From NCBI GenBank assembly GCA_010094045.1, contig ML986884.1, positions 1 through 37,200 of the forward strand: DNA of 37,200 bases, read 5' to 3'. The position numbers and the translations under genes are program-made. This DNA comes from Lojkania enalia. Lineage: Eukaryota > Ascomycota > Dothideomycetes > Pleosporales. This document shows positions 23,202-34,806 of the stretch, piece by piece. Each line of letters begins with the position of its first letter. Positions within the stretch are counted from its first letter, which is position 1. Under the pieces are notes generated by a model. It searched no databases. It was not told the DNA's origin and saw only the letters and a program-made list of their open reading frames with translations.

Positions 23202-23403
23202 TGTAAAGGTCCCAGCCTGTAGCTTAGTCCCGTTCCTGCGATGCTATAATAGCAGTTGCCCTTATACGACCCTACACCTGCCTGGACTAAAGCAAGCGAA
23301 TAACATGTATCTCACTACCGTATACCTTCTCTTCTCTTTCTCTAGCTTTAACAATAATGGATTCTTATTGTGTCTGATCCTATTGTGTCCTCAGACCTTC
23401 TCA
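23202..23403 (+). repeat. 5' LTR of C
   Basis: 202 bases, TG to CA. Aligned with 28504-28705 it has the same length and 13 differences, all transitions (C/T or G/A). That pattern points to RIP rather than ordinary divergence, so it cannot be used as a simple insertion clock. Confidence 0.95.
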
Positions 23404-23472
23404 ATTTGTTAAAGCTCATACTGCACCAGATTCTATCTTAACTACTAAGCAGACCTGCCACCGTACGAAGTT

Positions 23473-24660
23473 ATGGACCAAAACGGACCGGCAGAACAAG
23501 GATTCGATATAGCGACTGTATAGAGACAGTTCGCTGAAATAGCAGCCAGGCTGGAATACTTAGAGAAAGAAAAGCAGCAATGGCAACTTAAAAGAACAAG
23601 CCTTCATCGGAAGCTCGAGGAGCAACTAAATGAGTACTCGGCCCCTGAGGGGAGCATCTCGCCGACCACATTATTAACAACTGCTAAGCCTATTCGTACG
23701 AAAGCTATACTTAACAAGCCGGACAAGTTCTAAGGAGACCGTAAAGTATACCCTATTTGGAAAAGCAGTATAAAGACCAAGATCCGTATCGACGATTCAT
23801 CCATGGGCTTAACAGACACGATAGTAGCAGCCTATATAGCATCGTTTTATAAGAGTAACGCTGGAATGTACCTTCAGTCGTACGAAAAACGTATTACTAT
23901 AGGCACCCTTACCTACAACGAATTCTAGACAATCATGGACATATGATATAATAACCCCCACTGTTAGAAACGAGCCGGGATCGAGTTTAAAACCCTAAGA
24001 CAAGGTAATAAGACCTTTATTGAGTTCCTAGTCGAATATAATCGTCTCTCCATAGAAGTGTCGTACGACTCTCACCCAGACCAAGTTAAGATACAAGATC
24101 TAGAAGGGAAGATTTGTCCCGAGCTCCGCCAATTAACAATCAGCAGTATTAGCGAGGAAGACCTTACGTCGTACGCGACCTTCGTACGGAAACTTTACAT
24201 TCTTAATAACCGTCTTAAAGTAGCCAAACTCGATAGCGCTTTCATATAGTCCTTCGGTAGGGGGAAGACTAGTTAGATAAGGGAAAGCCAGGGACAGCTA
24301 CTTACGCCACTCCCGCAACCACAACTGTTAGCTACTGTTAACGATACTATAGACTGGATACTAACAGCCAATCGCAGACTCGTACAGCGCCTAGATATAA
24401 GGCCTCAGCTACTAGAGAAGATAAGAAATATTACCGAGAAAGAGCTGAAGGCTTAGAAACAATAGAATACCTATTTTACCTGCGGAAACGGGGGTTACTT
24501 CGCCTAAAGCTGCCGCTACGCTCCGCCCAGGAGTAGTATATAGTTCAATTAGGCTCGTACAATGCCGCTAGAGCCTATTTAGTGTGATAAGGAATGTAGA
24601 GATATAGCTCAAGCTGATAGGACGGGAAAAGTGTCGCTCTAAACGGAAGTCGGCGTTTAA
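23473..24660 (+). pseudogene. Decayed gag of C
   Basis: The frame opens at the ATG at 23473 (MDQNGPAEQ), 70 bases after the LTR, and runs about 390 codons. An N-terminal coiled-coil-like stretch (LEYLEKEKQQ, HRKLEEQL) is followed by the capsid-like part, including a clean 63-codon piece at 24058-24249 (DLEGKICPEL). A CCHC zinc knuckle at about 24477-24515 reads YFTCGNGGYFA then a stop and SC, so the first Cys and the His have become Tyr. Gag frame stops at 24640 and 24658; the first could itself be a mutated Gln codon. Gag packages element RNA into virus-like particles. In-frame TAG/TAA codons make it non-functional. Confidence 0.85.
24624..24630 (+). other. Candidate -1 frameshift site GGGAAAA
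   Basis: The heptamer is read as G GGA AAA in the gag frame, the classic X XXY YYZ arrangement, and pol lies in the -1 frame downstream. It sits just after the zinc knuckle and 10 bases before the first gag stop beyond it, inside a potential overlap of the two frames. RIP could have altered this region, and I have not tested for a downstream pseudoknot, so it remains a candidate. Confidence 0.5.
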
Positions 24661-27600
24661 AGCTATAAAAAGGGCAGGCGAATAAGTAAGTACTAGATAA
24701 ATTTAATCGATTTCAGATGACTAGCGCTCTATTTACAGCCCCCGCACTACTTAATAATACCTTTAGCCTTCTCACCTTAATAGATGATAGCTGTAACTCA
24801 TATACAATGGTCGAGAAAAGGATTATACAAAAGGCTGGACTGGAATACCTCCGCCTCCTAACACTATTAACGGCCTTATTATTCAGCGACTTCTCGGCTG
24901 GAATTATTAAGGAGGTAGCTATTATCGACTCGCTAGATATAGGCGGGAGTCGGACAGGTCCAGGTCGGGTATTTGCTTACGTAGTCCTAAGGATAGAAGG
25001 AGATTATAGTATAATCTTAGAACACTTATAGAGGTAAAGCGAGGACGCAATCATCGACCCAAAAACAGAAATCCTATACATTCGTAGAACGGGGGTAATC
25101 GTACGAAACCAGGAGCTTTAAAAGCAGCAACGCACGGCTAATATTACCTAAGTCTCAGCATATACTTTCTCTACTATAGTAAAACGCTATAAGAGACGCC
25201 TGTAAGATTCCCTTACTAAGCTACCCCGCATCTTTACCGTCAGCATGGCTGATATTTAGAAGGCTCTAGAAAACAAGCTAAAGACGGACCCTCGTACGAA
25301 ACTCCCTAAAGAATATATGCAGTAGCTCCATGCCTTTAATTAATAGGAAGCCGATAAGCTACCGCCTTTAAGACTAGGAGTAGACCATACAATCGAGCTG
25401 AAAGGGAAAGATGGAAGCCCTCCAAGGATCCCCTCAGGTCCTTTATATAGAATATTATAGGAGATGCTCCTTATCCTTCGGAAGACCCTAACAGAGCTCC
25501 TTAATAAAGGATTTATTCGGGTCAGCAACTCCCCAGCTATAGCACCGGTCCTGTTCGTACGAAAACCAGGGGGTGGCCTCTGCTTCTGTGTTAACTACCG
25601 CGCCCTAAACGCTATTACATAGAAAGACTGCTACCCTCTACCTCTAATCCGGGAAACGCTGAATTAAATTAGTCGAGCTAAGTAGTTTACAAAACTTAAT
25701 ATTATTGCTGCATTTAATAAGATCCGAATTAAAGAAGGAGACGAGTAGAAGATAGTGTTTACAACCCGTTACAATTTGTATAAGTAGCTGGTTACACCCT
25801 TCAGCCTTATAAATACTCTAAGTACCTTCTAACAGTATATTAATCGTACAATCTAGGAGTATTTAGGCGACTTTATCTTAGCATACTTAAATAATATCCT
25901 TATATACACGGACGGCTCCTTGTAAGACTATCAATACCACGTTAAAGTGATCCTTCAAAAGCTGATAGATGCTGGCCTCTAACTCGATATTAATAAGTGC
26001 GAATTTGAGGTCCGTACGACGAAATATCTCGGCTTTATTATTGATGCGGAAAAGGGTATCCGAATAAACCTATAGAAAGTTAAGGCAATCTAGGACTAGA
26101 AAGTGCCTACATCGGTTCGTAGTATATAGAGCTTTTTAGGCTTTATAAACTTCTACCGCCAGTTTATTAAAGAATTTTCTGAAGTGGTTGCTCTACTAAT
26201 AGCTCTTATCTAAAGGGAACAAGAGAAGAAACAGTTTCAACTCGATAATCAAGCACTTGCCGCTTTTAATTACCTGAAGCGATACTTCGTACAAGCGCCA
26301 GCGTTAGCCCAGTATAACCCCGAAAGGGAAACGATTCTAGAGTATAATACCTCTAGCTAGTATACTAGAAGCACGTTTCTGCAATACGATGATAAAGGAG
26401 TTCTATAATCTATCGCTTTTATGTTAAAGCGAATGCTTCCTATAGAGTATAACTACCTAATCTATAATAAGGAATTACTAGCAGTTATACGATGCCTCGA
26501 GGAATAGGAGGAGTCCTTAAAACTACTTACGCACTTTACAGTTCGTATAGATTACTACAACCTGAAATACTTTACTAAGGTATAGAGGCTCTCTAAGCGC
26601 TAGGTGAGGTAGGCGGTATTCTTTACCCAGTTTAACTTCCAGTTTGAATATAAGCCGGGCAAGCTTAATATCCTAGCTAATGCTCTCTTACGTCGCGATC
26701 AGGATCTCCTAAAAGGAGCTGACGATAAGCAGATCTAGAGAAGGATCAGCCAACTCTTCGGACCGTCCAATTTTAAGGATAGGGTTTATACAGCCCCCGT
26801 ATAAACCAGAAACCAGCATGCTAAAGATACTCCTAACGATTAGGTAGAGGTAGTTGCCCCGGAAGACTCTACATCAGGGGAGGAATCTACAGACGGAGGG
26901 GAGTCTATAACTAAAACATCGTACGAGGAGCAGCAAACACTAATAGAGACCTTATAGTAAGATGCCTAAGAAAAAGACAAGACGTACGCTGCACTTCTCT
27001 ATACTACTAAAGTAGGGGAGAGAATACTTCTAGAAACCCTCCGTCACCTTAGGATTAGCCCATCTAACCTCTTAGTCCTAGGAGATAAATTAATGTGGAG
27101 AAAACGCGCTTGGGTTCCTAAGAGCGAGTTACTTCGTACGAAGCTAATCCAAGAGACTTACGACTCTTACTTAGCTAGCTACTCTAGCAAGAATATTACG
27201 ATCGGGTTGATATTACGGCGCTACTTTTGGCCTGGAATAGCGGCGGACATCAAACGCTTTATACGAAATTGCTACTCCTATAGCAGGAATACAGTTTAGC
27301 GTTCTAGAAAAAAAGGCCTGCTGCATCCTCTTCTAGTCCCTAAGAGGGTATGGTTAGAAATTTCAATAGACTATATTATTAACTTACCGAGAACCGCACG
27401 TAGTAATAAGCATATCCTTATTATTACAGACTGTTTAAGTAAAGGAGCATTCTTTATTACCGTCCCAGACCTTAAGAGCTAAATATTAGCTAATAAGTTC
27501 ATCGAGTATTTTGTGGCACATTACAGGCTCCCACAAGTAATAGTCTCTAATAGAGGAGAGCAGTTTATATAAGGCGTATAGGTACGCATCTGCCGAATTC

Positions 27601-28473
27601 TTAAGATTAAGTAAAAGCTATCGACAGTATACCATCTAGAGACCGACGGAAGTATAGAGCGCATGAACCAGCTACTTGAAGAGCTTCTCCGCCACCATTA
27701 TAACTACTACTAGAATAACTGGGATCTATAGCTACCACTAGCTTAGATCGCCGTTAGTACCAGGGACGCTTCCTCTACAAGAGTCAGCCCATTCTTTCTT
27801 ACTTATAGCTATCACCTAAACTTGGGAGAGTCCGTACAACTGGAAGAGGAGCCGCTAATAGAGCAGCCTAGAAACCCTGTTCATGCAGCAAAATAGATTA
27901 TTAGTAAACTAAAAGACTGCGTTGAATTCGCGCAAGTAATAATAGCCCACGCATAACAGCAGCAGTAAGAAATTTATAATCGTACGAGGGATCCTGCACT
28001 ATAATACCAATTGGGGGATAAAGTTTAGCTTAACATGCGTAATATTAAGATGGACCCTATAAGGAAAAAGAAGCTCTGTAAGCTCCATCAACAATATACG
28101 GTTATTAAGACTGTTAGACGAAATGTATACCGACTAGACACCCCATTAGGAATTCATAACGTCTTCTATACAACGCTACTTCGCCCTGTCGCTTAAAACC
28201 CGTTACCAAGTTAAATATAGGACGACTATCAACCAGCGCCAATCAGCGTTGGAAACGAAGATGAATGGGAGCTTGAGAAAATCCAAGACGTACGAGTAAT
28301 TAGTAAGAGGGGAGGCGGCCTAAAACGGCAGTTCCTTTATAAGTAGACTGGTTATACTACACCTTTATAGAACGACCAGAGCGACTGTGAAGATACAATC
28401 GCTCTAGGAGAATTCGAACGGGATACAGGGCGGAACTTTACTAAAGAACCACTTATCCGTACGACTCAGCACC

Positions 28474-28503
28474 AGAGGAAGAGGAGGAGGAGGAGGGGAA
28501 TAT
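28474..28503 (+). other. Polypurine tract of C
   Basis: Twenty-seven uninterrupted purines, repeating GAGGAGGAG and ending in GGGGAA, followed by TAT and the 3' LTR. It primes plus-strand synthesis in LTR retrotransposons. It also falls inside the open pol frame and would encode a run of arginines. Confidence 0.9.
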
Positions 28504-28705
28504 TGTAAAGGTCCCGGCCTGTGGCTCGGTCCCGTTCCTGCGATGCTATGATGGCAGTTGCCCTTATACGACCCTGCACCTGCCTGGACTAAAGCAAGCG
28601 AATAACATATATCTCACCACCGTGTACCTTCTCTTCTCTTTCTCTAGCTTTAACAATAATGGATTCTCATTATGTCTGATCCCATTGTGTCCTCAGACCT
28701 TCTCA
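28504..28705 (+). repeat. 3' LTR of C
   Basis: 202 bases, matching 23202-23403 with 13 transitions. This LTR is slightly GC-richer than the 5' one. The pol stop codon (28506-28508) overlaps its first bases. Confidence 0.95.
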
Positions 28706-28710
28706 CGCTC
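28706..28710. repeat. 5-bp target site duplication CGCTC (right)
   Basis: Identical to 23197-23201, proving that both ends of C belong to one insertion event and that no recombination between elements has occurred. Confidence 0.9.
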
Positions 28711-29330
28711 TACTATACCTAATACTTCTACTATAATTATATATATAGGTTGTACTATATCTTATTATCTAACTAATTATCTTTCTAATTTCTATAGTCC
28801 TACTACTTACTGTCTAATAACTAGTTATTAATATACTACTACCTATTAATACTTTATTAGTTCTTATTCAAGTCGACCTCTATAGTAGCTAATATTAGAT
28901 TAAGTTCTAGCTATAGAGGCGGTACTTTTTAGCGTTCTATATTTATAATACCTACTCTCCCCTTTATAGGTTTATCCTAAAGCTCTTTAATCTATTACCT
29001 TATCTACTCCGTCTAGGTGTAGTATTCTACTATTATTAGCAGCTTATTCTAGCTTCTAATATATTTAATATAGGTATACTATAAGGCTGTGTCTATATTT
29101 TCCTATTCCAGGGTTAGTACTTTATATATTCCGGTAGGTTCTACTTAACTCGCGAGTATAGCCCTATTCTTCTTCTTTTTCCCTTTCTACTATACTAAAA
29201 GTTTAACACGAGAACACCTCTACCTATAATTACTATACTAGTTTCTTAATTCTTTTACTAGATATTATAATAGATCCACCTTACTATTATTCGAACTATT
29301 AGTCTACAAATTATAACTATTATAGTAATA
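28711..29330. other. Probable 3' end and LTR region of D
   Basis: RIP-like AT-rich sequence with no frame that I can follow. A pyrimidine-rich plus-strand run TTCTTCTTCTTTTTCCC lies near 29170 and could be the polypurine tract of D on the minus strand. No LTR pair is available for comparison. Confidence 0.35.
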
Positions 29331-29339
29331 CTACTCTTT

Positions 29340-29720
29340 CTTCTATATATAGAGAGTATCTTTCTTAGAGTTTATCTTATAATCTTTTTCTAACTAAGGG
29401 TACTCTTCGCCGTTTTCTAGCGAACATATTAAAGGCCTATAAGGAGTCTACCTCTATCTATTAAGATTTTATAGCTATTAAGGAAGAGGGGATTTATTGC
29501 CTAAAAGAATCCGCGTATTATTATTAGACAGCTCTTTCTTATCTATAATATACTAAAAAACGTATTCGTTCTTTAGAGGAGTATAGTCTTAATCTAGGTA
29601 AACGAGAAGTAAAGTCGATAGAAGAGTAAGAGAAGTTAGAGGAAGAGAAGAGGAGGTCTACCGTATCCGAAGCGCCCTCTACTATTATTCTAAGTTCTAT
29701 ATAAGAGGCTCCTTTTATAT
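29340..29720 (+). pseudogene. Antisense reading frame between chromodomain and 3' end of D
   Basis: A plus-strand frame of about 125 codons with only a few RIP-type stops. It contains TLRRFLANILKAYKES, AIKEEGIYCLKESAYYY and a highly charged segment (EKLEEEKRR). It lies at the same relative place and orientation as the frame at 5420-5790 in B1, although I see no clear similarity between them. No domain is recognised. Confidence 0.4.
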
Positions 29721-29759
29721 TACCGCTGCTATTACTTCTTAACTAGGCTCTACTTAATA

Positions 29760-32700
29760 ACCTATTGTTTTAGCTTTCTAATAAAACTCCTTTAGCTTTA
29801 TAGCGTAGTTAGTTAGGTTTTATACTAGTTTCTATAAACTTTCCTCTTATAAGTATTTTTTATACTTTACTAGATATTTCTACTAACGTCCGAACCGTTT
29901 TCTAGCTAGTATATATTCTACTTTATATTCCTATTCTAGTTCTATATTAATAGTTTCCTATAGTAGTATATTATCTAGTACTAGTTCTAGTTTTAATTTA
30001 TAAAATACTAGATGTATTTTTATATTTTCTAGTAGCTTTAATTTAAAATTTATAGGTTTAACCTATTCTTTAATTAGAAATAGTCTTATCCTCTTATAAT
30101 CTAGCTTTTTTATTAGCCTCTTAGTCTTCAAGTTTTTTGTTAATAGGAAAACTTTACCCCTCTTTTTAAAGGTTAGTCTCTTAACCCTTAGCTTATTAGC
30201 TTATTCTACTATTTTAAAGTTTCTTAACTAAATCTTTTCCCTAAGCTAATTGTAGATTTCTTTTATTTTTCTAGCTTTCTAGTCTACTAGTAGAACTGGA
30301 AACTCTTTCTTATTCTATTTTTAATATATAACAGCTTTTTATCTATAGTTAGTTTTAAAGAATATAGTCCCTATTATATTTTAGGTTATTCTATTATAGG
30401 CTATCTATACTATAGATAATAATTCAACCTAATTGTTTTATTATTTATTAATATACATCTTTAAATACGTTTCTAAACTCTAGTTAACTTATTCTATCTA
30501 ACTATCTATCTGTAGGTAGAAGCTAGTTAACATCTATTATTAGATTCCTATCTTTTCTATCTATCCTTACCAGTATTTAGATATAAACAACTTATCTCTA
30601 TCTAAGATAATATACTTTAAGACTCTATACTCCGCGAATACTATATATAACAGCTTATATACTAGTTTAGGTACTATTATAATTTCTAATACTAGTCTAA
30701 AGTATATATATTTTATTAACTAATCTACTATATTTATAATTGTATTATATCTTCTTCTTATCCCTAACTCTACTAACTCTAGTAACTTAGTTACAAAGTT
30801 AATTATAATCTATTCTTATAGTCCTTTAGGTGCTTCTAATAGCTATAAGAATCTATAAAGCTTATACCTCTTAGCCTTATTCTTTCCGCATTTTAAATAC
30901 TTATTTAGTATATCTTATACTTCTTTTCTTATATTAGTAAGAATAAAGCTCTTCCTCAGCCTTTACTCTATTTCTACCACTCCTAAATACTTCTATTCTA
31001 GCAATTTATATAATTCTTTTATTATCTACTTTTATATATATAGATATATATATAGTTATTTTTAAGTTGTGTTTTTAATTACCTTTACTTTATTACTACT
31101 TATTAGATATTACTCTACTATCTATATGTCTCTTAGCTTTTATTACTAGTTCTACTCTAGTATAGTTAGTTTTATAACCTAGGCGACTTATAGATAGTTA
31201 TATATAAGGGATCTATCTAATTCTTATCTTAGGATTATATCTCTTTTATATTTTTCTTTAGTTATATAGTCGGCTCTATAACTTAGTACATCTACTACTA
31301 TATTTTCTAACCCTTTCTAGTATATTATTCTAAAGTTATAGTCTGCTAACTATTCTACCTATTATATTTATCTTCCTATAAATTCTTTTATTATTATAAA
31401 GTATATAAAGTTTTTATAATCTATTTAGACTTTAAATAGGTATTTAGTTCCTACTAAGTATACTTACTACTCTCTTAATACTTTAACTATTACTAATAGT
31501 TCCTTATTATATATATTATAGTTGAGTTCTTCTAGTTTCATTTTTCTTAAAAAGTAGGTTTATAGCCTCTACTTTCCGTCCTTATCTTACTAACTTAAGT
31601 AAGCGCCTATTATTTTATCTAAAGTATCAGTTTCCACTTAGAATTACTTCTCTAGGTCTAGTATCCTTAGTATTAATACTAAAGTAAAGTAAGCTTTTAA
31701 TTTTTTAAAGGCTTTTTACTGTACTTTCTACTACTTAAACCCCTTTTCTTTCTTAGTAATCTCTATTAAGGGTGCTACTACTCTAGAGTACCTACTTATA
31801 AATTTCCTATAGAAATTCGCGAAGCTTAGAAAAGATTAGATTTATTTAACTAAAGTAGGTACTAGCTATTCTAGTATTACTTTAACCTTTTCTTATTCTA
31901 TTTTAATACCGTCTCTAAATATCTAGAACTCTAAGAACTCTATTTCTATTTTATAAAACTCGTATTTTTCTAGAGCTATAAGTAACTTATACTCCTATAG
32001 CTTCTTTAGTACTTTTCTAACATATTCTTTATACTTTCTTAGCAATCTATTTATATAGACTAGAATATTATCTAGGTATACTATTATAAATACATCTAAA
32101 TATTCCCTTAATATATTATTTATAACTACTTAGAAGGTTACTAGTATATTTATAAGTCTAAATAGTATTACTAGATATTTAAAGAGACCTTCTCTTATCT
32201 TAAATACCGTTTTTTATTTATAGCCCTCTTTTATTTAAATTTAGTAGTATTCTTCTCTTATATTAAACTTTATAAACTACTTAACTCCTTATAACCAACT
32301 TATAAGTTTTATTATCCTAGGTAACAGATATCTATTTTTCTTAGTTGTATTATTTAGCTATCTATAATCTACGTACAATCTTAGTTTACCGTTTTTCTTA
32401 GATATAAATAATATTGGTAATACTATTTTACTCTAACTTAGTTGTATATACCCTCTTACCAAATTCTTTTAGATGTACTTTTTAAGTTCCTCTCTTTATT
32501 CTCGGTTTAAGTTATATATTAGACTAGATTTTAGCTTCTTTTTATCCTTAATAATAATTTTATAGTCGTATTTCTTATATTTAGATAATCCTCTATTTTC
32601 TACTTCTTTATATAGCCCTATAAATTCGCTATAATCCTCTTAGATTTCTTAGAGTATACTATCGTCCTATAGTTCTTTATATACTTTTTAAACTATAATA

Positions 32701-33170
32701 ATACCTAGCGTCTATTTTATCTTCTTAAAATATCTTACTATTATAGCTGCTAATACTCTCTATATTAACTATAGACCCGAAGGACGTCTTATCTTATACT
32801 ATCCTACTACCCATTCTATCTTAAATCAGCTCTATAACCTATAAACTATTCCTTACTACTAATCTACTCTAGAATTATATTTAACTAGCTAGTCTATACC
32901 TAGTAATATATTAAATTTTCCTAGGTTTATAATATTAATACTTCTTATATTAGTATATTCTACAACGTTAAACGCTTACTTTTTAGTTTCTATTAGTACG
33001 ATTCCTCTACTATAGTCTATTAGCTTATTATCTATTAGATATATTATATAAGATATTACTTTTTCCCTCTACTCTATATTATTCTTATAAACCTATTATA
33101 CTAATATAAACGTATCTAAAGCTCTACTATTAAGTAGTACTCTAAATTTCCTCCTATTAAACTCCGCTCG
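29760..33170 (-). pseudogene. Decayed Gypsy pol of D: protease, RT, RNase H, integrase, chromodomain
   Basis: Minus-strand frame read right to left. Protease: RVLLNSRALDTFI at about 33150-33110, where DSGA is expected, and LLGID about 200 bases further on. RT: about 32520-31850 with YLDNILVY (32055-32078) for YLDD. RNase H: about 31800-31270. Integrase core: about 30820-30400, where the first Asp reads Asn (IIINFVTKL) and the second is kept (LDRDKLF). A GPF-type segment lies at 30072-30095 (expected GPFLIKE; reads RLFLIKE). Chromodomain: about 29935-29770, with EYKVEYILARKRFGR and KYLVKYKKY. Stops mark former Trp and Gln codons. It is inactive, because the RT and integrase catalytic residues are changed. 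The chromodomain would have targeted insertion to heterochromatin in the living element. Confidence 0.85.
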
Positions 33171-33199
33171 GAGTATTATATATAAAAGTACTATACTAG

Positions 33200-34806
33200 T
33201 AACCTTTTTAACAGCTTTCCTACCCGGTTTCTTAATATAGCTATCGCTTTAGGGGCTGCTTAGTTTTTTAACTAAGGTGGGAAGAACTCTACCTTCTCTT
33301 TTTCTCCTCTATATAATAGATATCTATCTATACTACACCTTATCTATAGTTCTTAGGCGTGAACGGCCTTTACTTACTTACTGTATATCTTATACTTCTA
33401 TCCTAAAAAATACTATTACTATTCGATTAGTTAGTAGTCTTTATCTAATTCTTACTATTTAAGTATTTTAAATATATTTTAGTAGTACTAGCATCTAACT
33501 ATATATTATTTCTAGCTTAGCGCTTTATATTCCTCTAAATATATATTATCTTTAGGACGTTCCTCTTCTTTAAGTATACTTACTCCCGTTATTCTATAAG
33601 CTGTAATATTAAGTCGTCTTCTAATATCCTCTTACATCTCTCTTACCTCTAAAACTACCTTTCTCAGCTCTTTAGCTTCTATAATAATTTTACTAAGCTA
33701 GTATAAACACTCTATTCTAAGGTAAATTAGACTTCCGTAAATTTAATAGTACCTGTTTTCTATATAATCTTCTATTTTATCTTAAGATAGTAAGATTCTT
33801 AGTAATAATTATATATCTCTTCTAGGCTATACTTTTAACTTTATCTTAATACCCTTATATATCTAGCAATTATCCTAATAATAGCTAGCCTAATCTTTTT
33901 TACAGCTGTTCTTATAGGGTAGTATATATTTCCCTTTCTTACCTTTTACTAGTTTTATAGAGTAGCTTTAGTATATCTCTTATATATACTCAAATATTTT
34001 CTTATTTATAACTTTTCCTACTAATTTTACTATAGTTTCTAGTACGTCCTAGCTATCTTAGAATATTATTTCTTTAAATAGAATATTCTAGTATTCTTAG
34101 GAGTATAACTTTATTTAATACGTCTTATTATAGATCTAGCATTTTTTTTACTTTATTCTTTCTAGAATTATTATACTATTAAGTCTTAGTACACCTAGTA
34201 GATATTCTATATTTCTAATAACTACTGCTACTTTTTTTAGCTATAGCTAATAATTGCTCCCTTCTTTTACTAAACAGTATATCTTATATCTATTATTTAT
34301 ATAATACGTCTAATACCTTATTAGTTATTAATACTTATTAATAGGTTGCGCAGTTATTATACAGGCTTCCTTCTTCTTACCTAGATATTCTTTTATATAG
34401 TACCCTTTTTATCTATATAGAAAATATGCTCCCTTCTTAAGCCTTTCCTTCTTAAGGTTGCTTATCCTTAATTGTTGGTAGTTCTTTCCCTTATCCTTTT
34501 CGACTTTTCTAAGGACTATTAGATTACCGTCTTATAGTACTATCTTACTTTCCTTCTTTACTAGTACGAATATCTGCAGCTAAGATTATTTTTCTATTTT
34601 CTATTTATACTAATAGTTGTTAATCCTAACTACTAATTCGATTATTTCTAATAGTTCTATTAGCCTTTCTTCTCTTATTAGGTCGTCTTTAACCTTATCC
34701 TTAAGACTTTTATAGAAGATTCCTACTAATATACTATCGTCCTATCCTAGTCTAATACTAAGTTTTTAGAACTCTATAATATAATCTATTACCCTTTTAG
34801 TTTAGG
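33200..34806 (-). pseudogene. Partial gag of D, interrupted by B2
   Basis: A zinc knuckle at about 34390-34440 on the minus strand keeps the CX2CX4HX4C spacing, with Cys and His changed to Tyr (AYFLYR, stop, KGYYIKEY). Downstream to the protease (about 34380-33170) the frame is RIP-damaged and I could not assign further domains. Only about 120 codons lie upstream of the knuckle before the sequence switches to the LTR of B2 at 34807. A normal gag would have several hundred, so the N-terminal part is displaced beyond B2 or lost. Confidence 0.65.

Larger units (their letters stand above)
24624..28508 (+). pseudogene. Decayed Gypsy pol of C: protease, RT, RNase H, integrase, chromodomain
   Basis: One frame of about 1,290 codons. 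Protease at 24760-25060, with LTLIDDSCNSY where DDGC is usual. RT at about 25440-26100 with VRKPGGGL and the YLDD box read as YLNNILIY (25884-25907), both catalytic Asp now Asn. RNase H at about 26330-26700. Integrase zinc-binding part at about 27130-27290, with RRYFWPG. The integrase core has Asp at 27369-27371, the second Asp as Asn (27549-27551, SNRG) and Glu at 27657-27659, giving exactly 35 residues between the last two (DD35E). Chromodomain at about 28258-28420 (EWELEKIQDVR). The frame ends in an Arg-rich tail encoded by the polypurine tract, and its stop lies just inside the 3' LTR. The mutated RT and integrase residues and many stops mean no activity. Confidence 0.93.
23202..28705 (+). 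mobile_element. Ty3/Gypsy chromovirus C, complete LTR-to-LTR copy, mildly RIP-mutated
   Basis: A 5.5-kb element with 202-bp LTRs at 23202-23403 and 28504-28705, each TGTAAAGG to CTTCTCA, flanked by a perfect CGCTC duplication. Inside are gag (23473 to about 24660), pol in the -1 frame (24624 to about 28508) ending in a chromodomain, and a long polypurine tract before the 3' LTR. CA and TG dinucleotides are still common here, unlike all neighbours, so it has seen far less RIP and is probably the youngest insertion. All premature stops are TAG or TAA at expected Trp/Gln positions and I found no frame-breaking indel. No canonical primer binding site with TGG was found just after the 5' LTR. Confidence 0.95.
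28711..34806 (-). mobile_element. Ty3/Gypsy chromovirus D (RIP-degraded, minus strand, gag interrupted)
   Basis: A third Gypsy family, unrelated in detail to B and C. From right to left: partial gag with zinc knuckle, protease, RT, RNase H, integrase, chromodomain, and an antisense frame on the plus strand. Its gag is cut at 34806 by the LTR of B2. The left limit is unclear: a purine-rich minus-strand run at about 29165-29195 could be its polypurine tract, which would put the 3' LTR between about 28711 and 29165, but I found no second LTR copy in the window to prove it. Confidence 0.8.

Noticed and set aside
23404..23430. Primer binding site of element C
   Set aside because: No TGG-starting tRNA complement is visible within the first bases after the 5' LTR and no clear self-priming match to the LTR start; left unassigned.
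25340..25528. 62-codon minus-strand frame
   Set aside because: Shadow on the opposite strand of the protease-RT part of element C.
28622..28831. 69-codon plus-strand frame starting in the 3' LTR of C
   Set aside because: Crosses the LTR end and target duplication into unrelated flank; low-complexity composition, no support as a gene.
33277..33462. 61-codon plus-strand frame
   Set aside because: Antisense to the gag-protease part of D, without repeats in other elements or recognisable features.
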